Both the position numbers and the translations under genes were made by a program. Under the pieces are notes generated by a model, which searched no databases, was not told the DNA's origin, and saw only the letters and a program-made list of their open reading frames with translations. A stretch of DNA of 64,000 bases from Arthrobacter zhaoxinii. GTDB lineage: Bacteria > Actinomycetota > Actinomycetes > Actinomycetales > Micrococcaceae. The stretch is from contig NZ_JANFLT010000002.1 in the NCBI RefSeq assembly GCF_024385505.1, positions 248,001-312,000 of the forward strand. Direction: 5' to 3'. Position 1 is the first letter of the stretch, and each line of letters starts with the position of its first letter. Of this stretch, positions 9,356 through 21,302 are shown one piece after another.

Positions 9356-10126
9356 ATGGACCATCACGCCCCCTCAACCGAAATGCCCCGGACCGCTGTG
9401 ATTACCGGGGCAGGCTCAGGGATTGGCCGGGCTACAGCCCGGGCGTTTCTGGCTGCCGGCTTCCGGGTGGCCCTGGCAGGACGGCGGGAGGCTGAACTGC
9501 GGGAAACGGCTGCCGGATCCGCGTCGGCACTTGTGGTGCCCACCGACGTCACCCTGCCCGACGACGTCGAACGGCTTTTCGCCGCCGCTGCGGGCGCGTT
9601 CGGACGGGTGGATGTGTTGTTCAACAATGCCGGGACCTTTGGCCCCACGGGCAGCATTGACGAGCTGAGCGTCGAGGACTGGAACCGGACCCTGGCGGTG
9701 AATGTCACCGGCACGATGCTGTGTTCAGCGGCGGCCGTACGGCACATGAAGGCTCAAACACCGCAGGGCGGCCGGATCATCAACAACGGCTCCATCTCGG
9801 CGCATACGCCGCGTCCGCTCTCGGCGGCGTATACGGCCACGAAGCACGCCGTCACCGGCCTGACCAAAGCAATCGACCTGGACGGGCGGCCCTTCGGTAT
9901 CACCTGCGGACAGATCGACATCGGCAATGCGGCCACGGAGCTGCTCACCGGGATCGGCGGCGGCCAGGGCGCGCTGCAGGCCAACGGCACCCGGGCCGTC
10001 GAACCCTCGTTCCCCGCGGCAGAAGCTGCGGCTGCCGTGCTGTTTATGGCCTCCGCTCCGGCGTCGGCGAATGTCCGTTCCCTCGTGGTCACCGCGGCCG
10101 GCATGCCCTTCGGCGGCCGCGGCTAG
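9356..10126 (+). CDS. Short-chain dehydrogenase/reductase
   Basis: 256 residues from the ATG at 9356. The Rossmann motif TGAGSGIG is near residues 17-24, NNAG near 90-93, a Ser in the NNGSISAH segment, and the catalytic YxxxK as YTATK near 157-161. This classical SDR uses NAD(P)H on an unknown alcohol or ketone. A CACAAT hexamer lies six bases before the ATG, so the message may be leaderless, although a GGAGG touches the start codon; a later ATG at 9383 is also possible. It stands alone between divergent ctaD and the next membrane protein. Confidence 0.87.
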   Translation: MDHHAPSTEMPRTAVITGAGSGIGRATARAFLAAGFRVALAGRREAELRETAAGSASALVVPTDVTLPDDVERLFAAAAGAFGRVDVLFNNAGTFGPTGSIDELSVEDWNRTLAVNVTGTMLCSAAAVRHMKAQTPQGGRIINNGSISAHTPRPLSAAYTATKHAVTGLTKAIDLDGRPFGITCGQIDIGNAATELLTGIGGGQGALQANGTRAVEPSFPAAEAAAAVLFMASAPASANVRSLVVTAAGMPFGGRG

Positions 10127-10185
10127 GGGTGTTTCATCCGGAGTCTTAGCCCTCCACGCGGTGGCTTCCACGTATGCTGGCGGTC

Positions 10186-10839
10186 ATGGGGATACAGAAC
10201 ACCGGGCCCGGGTATTGGCGGGCGGCACAGGACAAGGTCGAACTCTTTCAGCGGAACCCAAGCGAACCTGCGCCGCCGTTCCGGCTGAGCGGTGTGTGGG
10301 TGGCACTGTGGATTTTCCTGCTGCTGTTGGGCGGAGTGGTGGCATACATGGCGTTCGACTCCCTGCAGACCGGAAGGCCGTGGAGGCGGGGCGAGAGTGT
10401 GTCGAGCTCATGGATCCCCCTCATCCTCGGTCTCGGCCTTATGTCCGCGCCTATCTGGCACTACCCTCAGATCCGTAAGGACTGGGGCCGGCTGTCTCCC
10501 AGGATGACCGTCACGGCCGCCGGCGTGGACATTTACGTCATGGCGGCGCCGCGTTCCCTAGGCTGGGAAGCCGTCCGCGGGTTCCGGGTGGACACCACCG
10601 GCAGCTGGGACCAGTTGGTAGCCGACCTCACCAAACCGCACCCCAATCCGGTGAAGAAGGGTCCGGCCCAAGTCACCTCGTATCCTGGCGTCTCGTGCCT
10701 TGAGCCGCACAGTACCGCCTACGTCCTGAACTCTCTGCTAGCCAGGCCCGACCTCCGCGCGGACCTCGGATCGCCCCGCTCGGAAGCGGAAATCAACGCA
10801 CTCATGGTCAGCGCAGTTCCGGCAAAGCCCACCGCCTAG
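10186..10839 (+). CDS. Small membrane protein of unknown function
   Basis: 217 residues from the ATG at 10186. Two hydrophobic segments lie near residues 34-54 and 80-96, followed by a cytoplasmic domain of about 120 residues that looks like the PH-like modules found in actinobacterial membrane proteins. I do not recognise a specific family. A TATGCT hexamer ends seven bases before this ATG, so the transcript may be leaderless; an upstream ATG at 10174 is the alternative start. No operon partner is apparent. Confidence 0.7.
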   Translation: MGIQNTGPGYWRAAQDKVELFQRNPSEPAPPFRLSGVWVALWIFLLLLGGVVAYMAFDSLQTGRPWRRGESVSSSWIPLILGLGLMSAPIWHYPQIRKDWGRLSPRMTVTAAGVDIYVMAAPRSLGWEAVRGFRVDTTGSWDQLVADLTKPHPNPVKKGPAQVTSYPGVSCLEPHSTAYVLNSLLARPDLRADLGSPRSEAEINALMVSAVPAKPTA

Positions 10840-10875
10840 GCCCCTCCTCCACCACAGAAGCGGCAGGCCGGGTTC

Positions 10876-11229
10876 CTAGCCCTCCCGGGCCTTCCGGGTC
10901 TGCTTCTCGCTGGCCTTCTGCAGCGCCGCCACCAGCTCATCCTTGGTCATCTTGGAGCGGCCGGAGATTTCCAGACGGGACGCGAGTTCATACAAGTGGT
11001 CCTTGGACGCGTTCGCATCCACTCCCCCGGCGGTGCCCCTGGACGAGGTGCGGCCTTCGGCGGCCCGGGCATCGGAGGGACCCTTCTGCTCCTTTTCCTC
11101 CCAGTGGTCACCCACCTTTTCGTGGGTGTGCTTGAGCGAGGCGTACGCCGTCCGGGCCGCCCGCTCGCCGTCGCCGTATTCCTCCACCGCGGAGTCGTAC
11201 GTCTTGGCGAAGGTGTCCTGCGCCGGCAT
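10876..11229 (-). CDS. chaB: ChaB-family protein with Rho N-terminal-like domain
   Basis: 117 residues, ATG start. Residues 1-50 match the ChaB helical domain (FAKTYDSAVEEYGDGERAARTAY), a small cation-transport-regulator-like fold. After a charged linker, residues 77-115 resemble the SAP/Rho-N module (LYELASRLEISGRSKMTKDELVAALQKA), which often binds nucleic acid. ChaB proteins in actinobacteria are often stress associated. It is followed upstream by a small acidic protein on the same strand. Confidence 0.82.
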   Translation of the reverse strand: MPAQDTFAKTYDSAVEEYGDGERAARTAYASLKHTHEKVGDHWEEKEQKGPSDARAAEGRTSSRGTAGGVDANASKDHLYELASRLEISGRSKMTKDELVAALQKASEKQTRKAREG

Positions 11230-11288
11230 CCGAGCGCTGCAGAGTCGAAGGCAGTTCGCTCTTCACTGCGTGGTCATTCCTGCCGGTC

Positions 11289-11504
11289 TTAGGCATCCTC
11301 GTCCCTGTCCGCAGCGTTCTCTTCGACTCCGTTCGGGTCCATTGCCTCCAGCACCTCGTCCGGATCGGTGTCGTCCGGCAGTGGTTCGGGTTGGCGCCAT
11401 TCCTCGAGGTGGCCCGGGCGTGTGGTCTTGGTCAGGTCCTCGGTCTCGAGCTTCAGCTCCTCATCGAGGCGGCGCCCGTGGGTGCTGTTTCCGCGTTCAG
11501 CCAT
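11289..11504 (-). CDS. Small acidic hydrophilic protein
   Basis: 71 residues, ATG start preceded by a GAAAGGAACG-type ribosome-binding site. The sequence is highly charged, rich in Asp, Glu and Pro, with no hydrophobic segment or Cys, and is likely disordered. I recognise no function. It lies 59 bases upstream of chaB on the same strand, and the two probably share a transcript. The lack of alternative long frames and the good ribosome-binding site support it as a real gene. Confidence 0.68.
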   Translation of the reverse strand: MAERGNSTHGRRLDEELKLETEDLTKTTRPGHLEEWRQPEPLPDDTDPDEVLEAMDPNGVEENAADRDEDA

Positions 11505-11577
11505 GATGCGTTCCTTTCGGTCCGTCGGCAGTGAGCGTCCTTACGGTCTACCACCCTTCCCGGCACGGGCTCAACCA

Positions 11578-11631
11578 AAAAAACTTCTTCGCCGCTCCCG
11601 GCAGTGCACGGGAGCGGCGAAGAAGTTTTTT
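11578..11631. terminator. Strong bidirectional rho-independent terminator
   Basis: A perfect 22-base inverted repeat (arms 11578-11599 and 11610-11631, 10-base loop) carries A6 and T6 at its ends. It would terminate transcripts from the AGCS symporter gene on the minus strand and is symmetrical enough to work in both directions. Confidence 0.92.
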
Positions 11632-11671
11632 GCAGGACCGGGGGCGATGGCTGATGCCCGGAAGACAGGGG

Positions 11672-13246
11672 TTAGGCGGTGGCGGCGGCGGCCTCGATGT
11701 CGTCGTCGTCGATGCCCAGCATTTCCAGCTTTCCGCTCTTGCGGTCTGCCAGGTACTGCTTCATCTCCTTCTTGATCACGGGCAGCAGCAGGTACACGCC
11801 GAGCAGGTTCACAAACGCGCAGACGAACAGTGCGGCATCGGCGAAGCTGATGACCTGGCTGAAGGACAGGACGCAGCCGGCCACGGTGAACGTCAGGAAG
11901 ATGACCTTGTAGGCGATCTCGCGGCGCTTGCCGCGGCCGAAGAGGTATTCCCAGGACTTCAGGCCGTAGTAGGACCAGGTGATCAGGGTGGAGTAGGCGA
12001 AGAGCGCCACGGCGATGGAGAGCACGATCGGGAACCATGGCAGGACGGTGGCGAACGCATCGGAGGTGAGGATGACGCCGTCGGGCGCGTCGCCGCCGGC
12101 CTGGACCTGGTCAATCCCTGCCTGCAGGCTGGGGGTGGAGGCCATGATGATGGCCAGGGCGGTCATGGTGCAGATGAGCACGGTGTCCACGAGCGGTTCG
12201 AAGAGCGCCACGAAGCCTTCGCTGACCGGGCGGCGGGTCTTGACCGCTGAGTGCGCGATGGCGGCGGAGCCGACGCCCGCCTCGTTCGAGAAGGACGCCC
12301 GCTGGAAGCCGACGATCATGACGCCGATGATGCCGCCGGCGAAGCCCTCGGGACGGAACGCGCCCTCGATGATGGCGCCGAAGGCTGCCGGCACGTTCTC
12401 GAAGTTGACGATGATGACGAACAGGCAGGCCAGAATGTAGATGCCGCCCATGGCTGGCACCAGCTTGGAAGTGGTGGCACCGATCGACTTGATGCCGCCG
12501 AGGATCACAACGGCCACCAGGGCCGCCAGGACCAGGCCGAAGATCAGGGCCGCGCCCGCGCTGCCGAGGAGCCCGTCGTCGCCGCCGGTGACGTTCTGGA
12601 TCTGCGCGAAGGTCTGGTTGGCCTGGAACATGTTGCCGCCGGCAATGCCGAAGATCAGGATCGCTACCGCAAAGATCCCGGTGAGGATTTTAGCCGGCCA
12701 GCGGCCCAGGCGCCGGAAGGCCACCGGCAGGTACTTGAACGGACCGCCGCTGATGGAGCCGTCCTCATGGACCTCGCGGTACTTCACGCCCAGCGTGCAT
12801 TCCGCGAACTTCGAGGCCATGCCCAGCAGGCCGGCCAGGATCATCCAGAAGGTCGCACCAGGGCCGCCCAGGGCCATGGCCGCACCGACGCCGGCGATGT
12901 TGCCGAGACCGACGGTCCCGGACAGGGCGGAGGTAAGGGCCTGGAAGTGCGGCACCTCCCCCGGATCATCCTTGGAGGAGAATTTGCCGCGGACCACCTG
13001 GGTCGCCACCTTCAGCCCGCGGAACTGGATGAATCCGAAGTAGAAAGTGAAGACGATACCGGCGAGGATCAGCCAGGCGACGACTACGGGGAAGCTGAAG
13101 TCTCCAATGGTGACCGGGAAGAACACGATCCCGGAGAATACGGTGGTAATTGGTTCGAAAAAGGAGTTAACCGCGGAGTCAATGGTGCCGAGCAATCCAC
13201 CGTCCTCCGATGCCGGTGCCATGGAAACTGCCCGTGCTGCGTTCAT
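11672..13246 (-). CDS. AGCS-family sodium:alanine/glycine symporter
   Basis: 524 residues from the ATG at 13244-13246; the frame also reads from a TTG at 13267, but AGGGG sits nine bases before the ATG. The protein has about 11 membrane helices and the AGCS signature GTVGLGNIAGVGAAMALGGPG near residues 110-130, plus FSNEAGVGSAAIAHSA. It imports alanine or glycine with Na+. Its place next to the serine/glycine catabolic genes and across the window from alanine dehydrogenase fits amino acid uptake. A strong terminator follows. Confidence 0.92.
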   Translation of the reverse strand: MNAARAVSMAPASEDGGLLGTIDSAVNSFFEPITTVFSGIVFFPVTIGDFSFPVVVAWLILAGIVFTFYFGFIQFRGLKVATQVVRGKFSSKDDPGEVPHFQALTSALSGTVGLGNIAGVGAAMALGGPGATFWMILAGLLGMASKFAECTLGVKYREVHEDGSISGGPFKYLPVAFRRLGRWPAKILTGIFAVAILIFGIAGGNMFQANQTFAQIQNVTGGDDGLLGSAGAALIFGLVLAALVAVVILGGIKSIGATTSKLVPAMGGIYILACLFVIIVNFENVPAAFGAIIEGAFRPEGFAGGIIGVMIVGFQRASFSNEAGVGSAAIAHSAVKTRRPVSEGFVALFEPLVDTVLICTMTALAIIMASTPSLQAGIDQVQAGGDAPDGVILTSDAFATVLPWFPIVLSIAVALFAYSTLITWSYYGLKSWEYLFGRGKRREIAYKVIFLTFTVAGCVLSFSQVISFADAALFVCAFVNLLGVYLLLPVIKKEMKQYLADRKSGKLEMLGIDDDDIEAAAATA

Positions 13247-13352
13247 TGGTTCGAACCCCTGTTTCAAGTAAGCGTGCTGTCGAATGCGACAACATAGCCT
13301 TGCTTAACCCAGCGGTATTGCACAAATCACAGTCCGTACATGAGACAGCCGG

Positions 13353-14768
13353 TCAGCACTCCACCACATTGACGGCCAGGCCGCCGAGCGCGGTTTCCTT
13401 GTATTTGGAGCTCATGTCACGGCCGGTTTCCCGCATTGTCACAATGACTTCATCCAGCGAGACCCGGTGTTCGCCGTCGCCCCAGAGCGCCATTTTCGCG
13501 GCGTTCACGGCCTTCGCGGCTCCGATGGCATTGCGCTCGATGCACGGCACCTGCACCAGTCCGCCGATGGGATCGCAGGTCAGGCCGAGGTTGTGCTCCA
13601 TGGCGATTTCGGCGGCGTTTTCCACCTGCTCCGGGGTGCCGCCCAGGATCTCGGCCAGGCCGGCGGCGGCCATAGACGACGCAGATCCCACTTCGCCCTG
13701 GCAGCCTACCTCGGCGCCGGAAATCGAGGCCTGCTCCTTGTACAGCACACCCACGGCGGCGGCAGCGAGGAGGAAGCGGACCACGACGTCGTCGCGCTGC
13801 TCCGGGGTCGCGTTTTCCATGCCGGGGCCGTAGTGCGTGGCGTAGAACATGACGGCGGGGATGATGCCTGCCGCGCCGTTTGTGGGCGCAGTGACCACCC
13901 GTCCGCCGGAAGCGTTTTCCTCATTGACGGCCAGGGCCACGAGGTTCACCCACTCCTGCCAGAACTTCGGGTCCCGGTCCGGGTCCTCGGCCCGCAGCCG
14001 GGTGTGCCAGGCCGGAGCACGACGGCGGACCTTCAGTCCGCCGGGCAGCAGGCCGGTACGGCGGATGGCGGAGTTTTTGCACTCCTCCATCACGTCGCGG
14101 ATGTGCAGCAGGCCCGAACGGATCTCCGCCTCTGACCGGGAAACCCGCTCGTTGGCCAGCATCACTTCGCTGATGCTCAGTCCGTCGGCGGTGCAGTGCT
14201 CCAGCAATCCGACGGCGGTGCGGAAGGGATAAGGCAGATCGGACTTGCTGGCCTCCAGTTCCAGGGCGTCCGCCCGCTCTTCACCCTCGCGGACAATGAA
14301 GCCGCCGCCCACGGAGAAGAAGGTGGCCTCCTGCAGCACGGATCCGTCGGCGGCCAGGGCGGCGAACTTCATGCCGTTGGTGTGCCGCGGCAGCACCGTG
14401 AGCGGGTGCAGCACAATGTCCGCCTCGCCGTATTCCAGCGGCAAGGCCACGGCGCCAGGAACCTGGGCGCACAGCTGCAGTTTCCGGGATGACTCAATAT
14501 CGGCCAGCCGCTGCTCCACCTGTTCGGGCAGGATCAGCTCGGGAGCGAAGCCTTCCAGGCCCAGCAGCACTGCGGTCATCGTGCCGTGGCCCCGGCCGGT
14601 CGCCGCGAGGGAACCGTAGAGGTCCACCCGCAGGCCGGCGACGGCGGCCAGGCTGCCGGCGTCGACCAGCTCCGCCGCGAAGACTGCAGCGGCGCGCATC
14701 GGGCCCACGGTGTGGGAGCTCGATGGGCCGATGCCCACGGTAAAGAGGTCAAAAACGCCGACTGCCAA
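13353..14768 (-). CDS. sdaA: L-serine ammonia-lyase, iron-sulfur type
   Basis: 471 residues. TTG start, supported by AGGAAG nine bases upstream and only 11 bases after glyA. The single-chain enzyme joins the beta domain (residues about 1-155, [14 protein letters not shown]) and the alpha domain (about 185-465). The cluster cysteines are visible in [32 protein letters not shown] and the terminal VEC. It converts L-serine to pyruvate and ammonia. As last gene of the gcv-glyA unit it completes glycine to serine to pyruvate. Confidence 0.94.
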   Translation of the reverse strand: MAVGVFDLFTVGIGPSSSHTVGPMRAAAVFAAELVDAGSLAAVAGLRVDLYGSLAATGRGHGTMTAVLLGLEGFAPELILPEQVEQRLADIESSRKLQLCAQVPGAVALPLEYGEADIVLHPLTVLPRHTNGMKFAALAADGSVLQEATFFSVGGGFIVREGEERADALELEASKSDLPYPFRTAVGLLEHCTADGLSISEVMLANERVSRSEAEIRSGLLHIRDVMEECKNSAIRRTGLLPGGLKVRRRAPAWHTRLRAEDPDRDPKFWQEWVNLVALAVNEENASGGRVVTAPTNGAAGIIPAVMFYATHYGPGMENATPEQRDDVVVRFLLAAAAVGVLYKEQASISGAEVGCQGEVGSASSMAAAGLAEILGGTPEQVENAAEIAMEHNLGLTCDPIGGLVQVPCIERNAIGAAKAVNAAKMALWGDGEHRVSLDEVIVTMRETGRDMSSKYKETALGGLAVNVVEC

Positions 14769-14779
14769 GGTATTGCTTC

Positions 14780-16087
14780 CTAACGGTTTGCCGCAGCGGG
14801 GGCAGCGGAGAGGTCCGCTACTTCCGGGTACAGCGGGTGGGCCTGCGCGAGGGCGGTGACGCGCCCGCGCAGCGGTGCCAGGTCCGAGTCCTCGCCTGCA
14901 ATGAGGGCCTTGGCAATGATATCCGCGACCTCGCGGAACGCGTCTTCGCCGAAGCCGCGGGTGGCCAGGGCCGGGGTGCCGATCCGCAGGCCGGAGGTCA
15001 CCATCGGCGGCCGCGGATCGAACGGTACGGCGTTGCGGTTCACGGTGATGTCGATCTGCGCCAGCCGGTCTTCGGCTTCCTGGCCGTTGAGGGCGGCATT
15101 GCGCAGGTCAACGAGCACCAGGTGCACGTCGGTGCCGCCGGAGACCACCGAGATGCCGGCCGCGGCGACGTCGTCGGCCAGCAGGCGTTCGGCGAGGATC
15201 CGGGCGCCGGCAAGCGTCCGTTCCTGCCGCTCTTTGAACTCAGGGGTGGCGGCAATCTTGAAAGCGGTCGCCTTGCCGGCGATCACGTGTTCCAGCGGGC
15301 CGCCCTGCTGGCCGGGGAACACCGCGGAGTTGATCTTCTTGGCAATATCGGCGTCATTGGAGAGGATGATGCCGCCGCGCGGACCGGCAAGGGTCTTGTG
15401 CGTGGTGGTGGTGACCACGTGGGCGTGCGGCACGGGGCTGGGGTGCAGTCCCGCGGCCACCAGGCCGGCGAAGTGCGCCATGTCCACCATGAGGTAGGCA
15501 CCCACCTCGTCCGCGATGCGGCGGAATTCAGCGAAGTCCAGCTGGCGGGCGTAGGCGGACCAGCCGGCCACAATCAGCTTGGGCTGGTGTTCCTTGGCAA
15601 GGGCTTCCACTTCGGCCATGTCGACGCGGTGGTCCTCTTCGGCCACGTTGTAGGGCACCACGTTGTAGAGCCGGCCGGAGAAATTGATCTTCATGCCGTG
15701 GGTCAGGTGCCCGCCGTGCGCCAGGGACAGGCCCAGGATGGTGTCTCCCGGCCGGATCAGGGCGTGCATCACGGAGGCGTTGGCCTGCGCGCCGGAGTGC
15801 GGCTGCACGTTGGCGAAGCCCGCGCCGAACAGGGACTTGGCCCGGTCGATCGCCAGCTGCTCAATGACATCCACAAATTCGCAGCCGCCGTAGTAGCGGC
15901 GTCCGGGGTAGCCTTCGGCATACTTGTTGGTCAGCACGGAACCCTGGGCCTCCATGACGGAAACCGCGGTGTGGTTTTCGGAGGCGATCATCTCCAGGCC
16001 CTGCTGCTGCCGGCGGAGCTCGTTGTCGATCTGCTCCGCGACCTCGGGATCGACTACAGCCAGCGAATCGTTGAGGTAATCGCTCAC
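14780..16087 (-). CDS. glyA: Serine hydroxymethyltransferase
   Basis: 435 residues, GTG start sharing GTGA with the gcvH stop. The PLP lysine lies in [15 protein letters not shown]; the family motif [34 protein letters not shown] is intact. It interconverts glycine and serine using 5,10-methylene-THF, the product of the glycine cleavage system encoded upstream. Together with gcvPTH and sdaA it turns two glycines into one serine and then pyruvate. Actinobacteria usually have a second glyA; this copy looks dedicated to catabolism by its context. Confidence 0.95.
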   Translation of the reverse strand: MSDYLNDSLAVVDPEVAEQIDNELRRQQQGLEMIASENHTAVSVMEAQGSVLTNKYAEGYPGRRYYGGCEFVDVIEQLAIDRAKSLFGAGFANVQPHSGAQANASVMHALIRPGDTILGLSLAHGGHLTHGMKINFSGRLYNVVPYNVAEEDHRVDMAEVEALAKEHQPKLIVAGWSAYARQLDFAEFRRIADEVGAYLMVDMAHFAGLVAAGLHPSPVPHAHVVTTTTHKTLAGPRGGIILSNDADIAKKINSAVFPGQQGGPLEHVIAGKATAFKIAATPEFKERQERTLAGARILAERLLADDVAAAGISVVSGGTDVHLVLVDLRNAALNGQEAEDRLAQIDITVNRNAVPFDPRPPMVTSGLRIGTPALATRGFGEDAFREVADIIAKALIAGEDSDLAPLRGRVTALAQAHPLYPEVADLSAAPAAANR

Positions 16088-16461
16088 AGGTCGCCGCCGT
16101 TCTTCTCTGCGTATTCCTCGGCGCTGAGCAGTGCGCCCTCACTCGTGGCGTTCACGGTGAACAGCCAGCCGGCACCGTACGGGTCCTCGTTGAGCAGGGC
16201 CGGGTTGTCGATGGCCTCCTGGTTGATCTCCACGATCTCGCCGGACACCGGGGCGTAGAGGTCCGAAACGGACTTCGTGGACTCGACCTCGCCGCAGGTT
16301 TCGCCGGCGGTCACTGTGTCGCCGACGGCGGGCAGGTCAACATAAACAACATCGCCGAGGGCGTCGGCGGCGACAGCGGAAATGCCGACACGGACGGGGC
16401 TCGAGGAGTCCACCCACTCGTGTTCGGCGGAATAGCGGAGTCCTGCGTTTACTTTGCTCAT
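16084..16461 (-). CDS. gcvH: Glycine cleavage system H protein
   Basis: 125 residues from the ATG at 16459-16461, with AAAGGC seven bases upstream. The lipoyl-accepting lysine is in [19 protein letters not shown] near residue 63. The protein shuttles the aminomethyl group between the P, T and L proteins. The stop overlaps the glyA start by four bases. It is separated from gcvT by an unusual 315-base spacer, so it may have its own promoter in addition to riboswitch-controlled readthrough. Confidence 0.95.
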   Translation of the reverse strand: MSKVNAGLRYSAEHEWVDSSSPVRVGISAVAADALGDVVYVDLPAVGDTVTAGETCGEVESTKSVSDLYAPVSGEIVEINQEAIDNPALLNEDPYGAGWLFTVNATSEGALLSAEEYAEKNGGDL

Positions 16462-16776
16462 CTGTTTGCCTTTCGGAAGAAGCTTGATCGTGTCGTTCTC
16501 TAGTCCAAAGTCTAGGCGCGGGCGCTGGCGGGGCGGCATTCGCCGCCCCTTAGCGTTGCAGATCCTGCCCTCCTCCTCGCAAGCTCGGAGAGGGACCCTG
16601 GATCTTTCGCTGCCTCGCTCGTTCCTCGCTCGGCGATGCGGGGCTACACGAACGCCACCCCGCCTGCGCGTTCCAGCAGCTCAACAAACGCTCCCACCTG
16701 CTAACGTGAGCCGCTCTCTGCAGCTTGCCACCGACTGCACCCCGCGCCGCCGTCGAAAGCGTCTTTGTCTTTGGCG
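16462..16776. other. 315-base spacer between gcvT and gcvH
   Basis: No credible coding frame on either strand. It holds a GC hairpin (GGGGCGGC-ATTC-GCCGCCCC, 16530-16549) near the gcvH end and a partly repeated CTCGCTCG-type segment near 16612-16636. Other genes in this operon are 4 to 12 bases apart, so the spacer is anomalous and may carry a secondary promoter, a processing site or a dispersed repeat. Confidence 0.5.
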
Positions 16777-17907
16777 TTACTGCTTGCTGCGCTTATAGAA
16801 CGGAAGCTCGACAACCCTGAAGGGTTCGGGCTTGCCACGGAGGTCCACCTGAAGTTCCGTGCCGGGCTCGGTGAATGCCGTGTCTACGTAGGCGAGGGCG
16901 ATGGGGAAGCCGAGCGTGGGGCTGGGAGCGCCGGAGGTGACTTTGCCGATGACCGTTTCGCCGTCGCTGCTGAGCACCGGGTAGGAGGAGCGGGCCGAAC
17001 GGCGGCCGGAGCCCTTCAGGCCCACGAGGCGGCGGGCCGGGCCTGCTGCCTTGCGGGCTTCGAGCGCTGCCCGGCCCACAAAGTCGCCCTCCTTGGAGAG
17101 GGCGACGACAGGCCCCAAACCGGCGGCATACGGATCGGTGTCGAGGGTGAGCTCGTTGCCGTACAACGGCATCCCTGCTTCCAGGCGGAGTGAATCGCGG
17201 CAGGCCAGGCCCGCCGGGATCATTCCCCGGCCTTCCCCGGTGGTGAGCAGCGCGGACCAGAGGGCCGCGGCGTCGTCGTGGGGGACGTAGATCTCGAAGC
17301 CGTCCTCGCCGGTGTACCCGGTGCGGGCCACGAGCAGGTTCAGGGTCCGCTCCCCCGTCCGGATGCCCACCGTGGCGGCGGCGTAGTACTTCATGCCCGT
17401 GACCAGGTCCTGCTGGCCGTCCAGCACCAGGTCCAGCAGGACGGCTTCGGCAACCGGGCCCTGCACGGCCACCAGCGAGGTTTCCGCCGAAACGTTGTTC
17501 ACGGCGACGTCAAAGCCCTCGGCGCGTGACGCCAGTTCGGCGGCCACCGTGTCGGCGTTACCCGCGTTGGGGACCACCAGGTAGGCGTCATCGGCTAGCC
17601 GGTAGCTGATCAGGTCGTCGATGATCCCACCGTCGTGGTTGGTGATCAGCGAGTACTTGGCACGTCCCGTCTTCACTGCGGAGAGCTTGCCGACGAGGGC
17701 GTAGTCCAGGAACGCTGCGGCATCCGGGCCGGAGACTTCCACTTCGCCCATGTGGGAGAGGTCGAACAGCCCGGCTGCACTGCGTATGGCCCGATGTTCG
17801 GCCAGTTCGGAGCTGTATTTCAGCGGCATCTGCCAGCCGCCGAAATCGGTGAAGGAAGCACCCAGCTGTTTGTGCGCTTCGTAAAGCGCCGTGTATTTCT
17901 CAGTCAT
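16777..17907 (-). CDS. gcvT: Glycine cleavage system aminomethyltransferase (T protein)
   Basis: 376 residues, ATG start 12 bases after gcvP. GcvT fold throughout: the N-terminal LYEAHKQLGASFTDFGGWQMPLKY, the active-site region HMGEVEVSGPDAAAFLDY with the conserved Asp, and the C-terminal beta barrel with GxVTSGAPSPTLG. It transfers the methylene group from aminomethyl-H protein to THF and releases ammonia. Full length for the family. Confidence 0.95.
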   Translation of the reverse strand: MTEKYTALYEAHKQLGASFTDFGGWQMPLKYSSELAEHRAIRSAAGLFDLSHMGEVEVSGPDAAAFLDYALVGKLSAVKTGRAKYSLITNHDGGIIDDLISYRLADDAYLVVPNAGNADTVAAELASRAEGFDVAVNNVSAETSLVAVQGPVAEAVLLDLVLDGQQDLVTGMKYYAAATVGIRTGERTLNLLVARTGYTGEDGFEIYVPHDDAAALWSALLTTGEGRGMIPAGLACRDSLRLEAGMPLYGNELTLDTDPYAAGLGPVVALSKEGDFVGRAALEARKAAGPARRLVGLKGSGRRSARSSYPVLSSDGETVIGKVTSGAPSPTLGFPIALAYVDTAFTEPGTELQVDLRGKPEPFRVVELPFYKRSKQ

Positions 17908-17919
17908 GGAATGGTCCTT

Positions 17920-20772
<2,853 letters not shown>

Positions 20773-20820
20773 AAGAGGCTCCAGGAAAGGCAGACGGGGG
20801 TGCGTCGACGGTTCCTCCCC

Positions 20821-21016
20821 GCTCTGTATTGGACCTGAGAGATTCCGCGGGTGTACTTCCGCTTGCACCGTCGGTGAGGTCCCGGCACAACCGGGAACTG
20901 CTTTCCAGAGTTGCCTCGCTGTGGCGGTTCGGGGGCCTGAGAGATTCCCGGGGAGGGTTTGCTCCTACGGCGCCCGCCGATGCTGCTGCGCATCCGGCGG
21001 GACTCTCCCGCCACGG
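20821..21016 (-). ncRNA. Tandem glycine riboswitch
   Basis: Read on the minus strand, aptamer I (about 21016-20930) opens with GCGGGAGAG, has GCCGUAGGAGCAAACC and closes with GGAAUCUCUCAGGCCCC. Aptamer II (about 20912-20821) opens with AACUCUGGAAAGC, has CACCGACGGUGCAAGC and closes with GGAAUCUCUCAGGUCC and CAGAG, which can pair with the CUCUG of its own 5' strand. This is the classical glycine-I/II tandem. It ends about 50 bases before gcvP; a CGGGG/CCCCG hairpin in that space may be the expression platform. Confidence 0.93.
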
Positions 21017-21037
21017 CTGATAAAGGCATGTTCAATT

Positions 21038-21161
21038 GTGACTGCTGATGTGACACAGCCAACTTTAGCCTGCGCCCGGCTGCGTCTCAACCGGTCAATA
21101 CGCCCGGCCGCGGAGCGGCGAGAACAGGTCCGCACCCCGGTGTGACCTGCGACGTCACACC
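21038..21161. promoter_or_regulatory. GTGAC repeats between gcvP leader and cycA
   Basis: GTGAC occurs as a direct repeat at 21038 and 21050 and as a perfect inverted repeat, GGTGTGAC-N7-GTCACACC, at 21139-21161. In both pairs the elements start 12 bases apart. The region separates the divergent gcv and cycA transcription units and should hold both promoters. A shared regulator of glycine uptake and breakdown is an inference. Confidence 0.45.
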
Positions 21162-21302
21162 CCTTGGAATTTGACGGGGCCTGTTGGCGGCTTCCAAACT
21201 GAAATGTCGGCGGCAGCGCCAACAACTTAGGGCTGCCTCATGGGGCGGCATAGGCGATAACGGCGGATCAGCTGCCGGCGGGTGCCTATTAGAAGGATTT
21301 CA

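Noticed and set aside
21139-21161. CRP/GlxR site upstream of cycA
   Set aside because: TGTGA and TCACA are nine bases apart, not six as required, so kept only as an unassigned inverted repeat.
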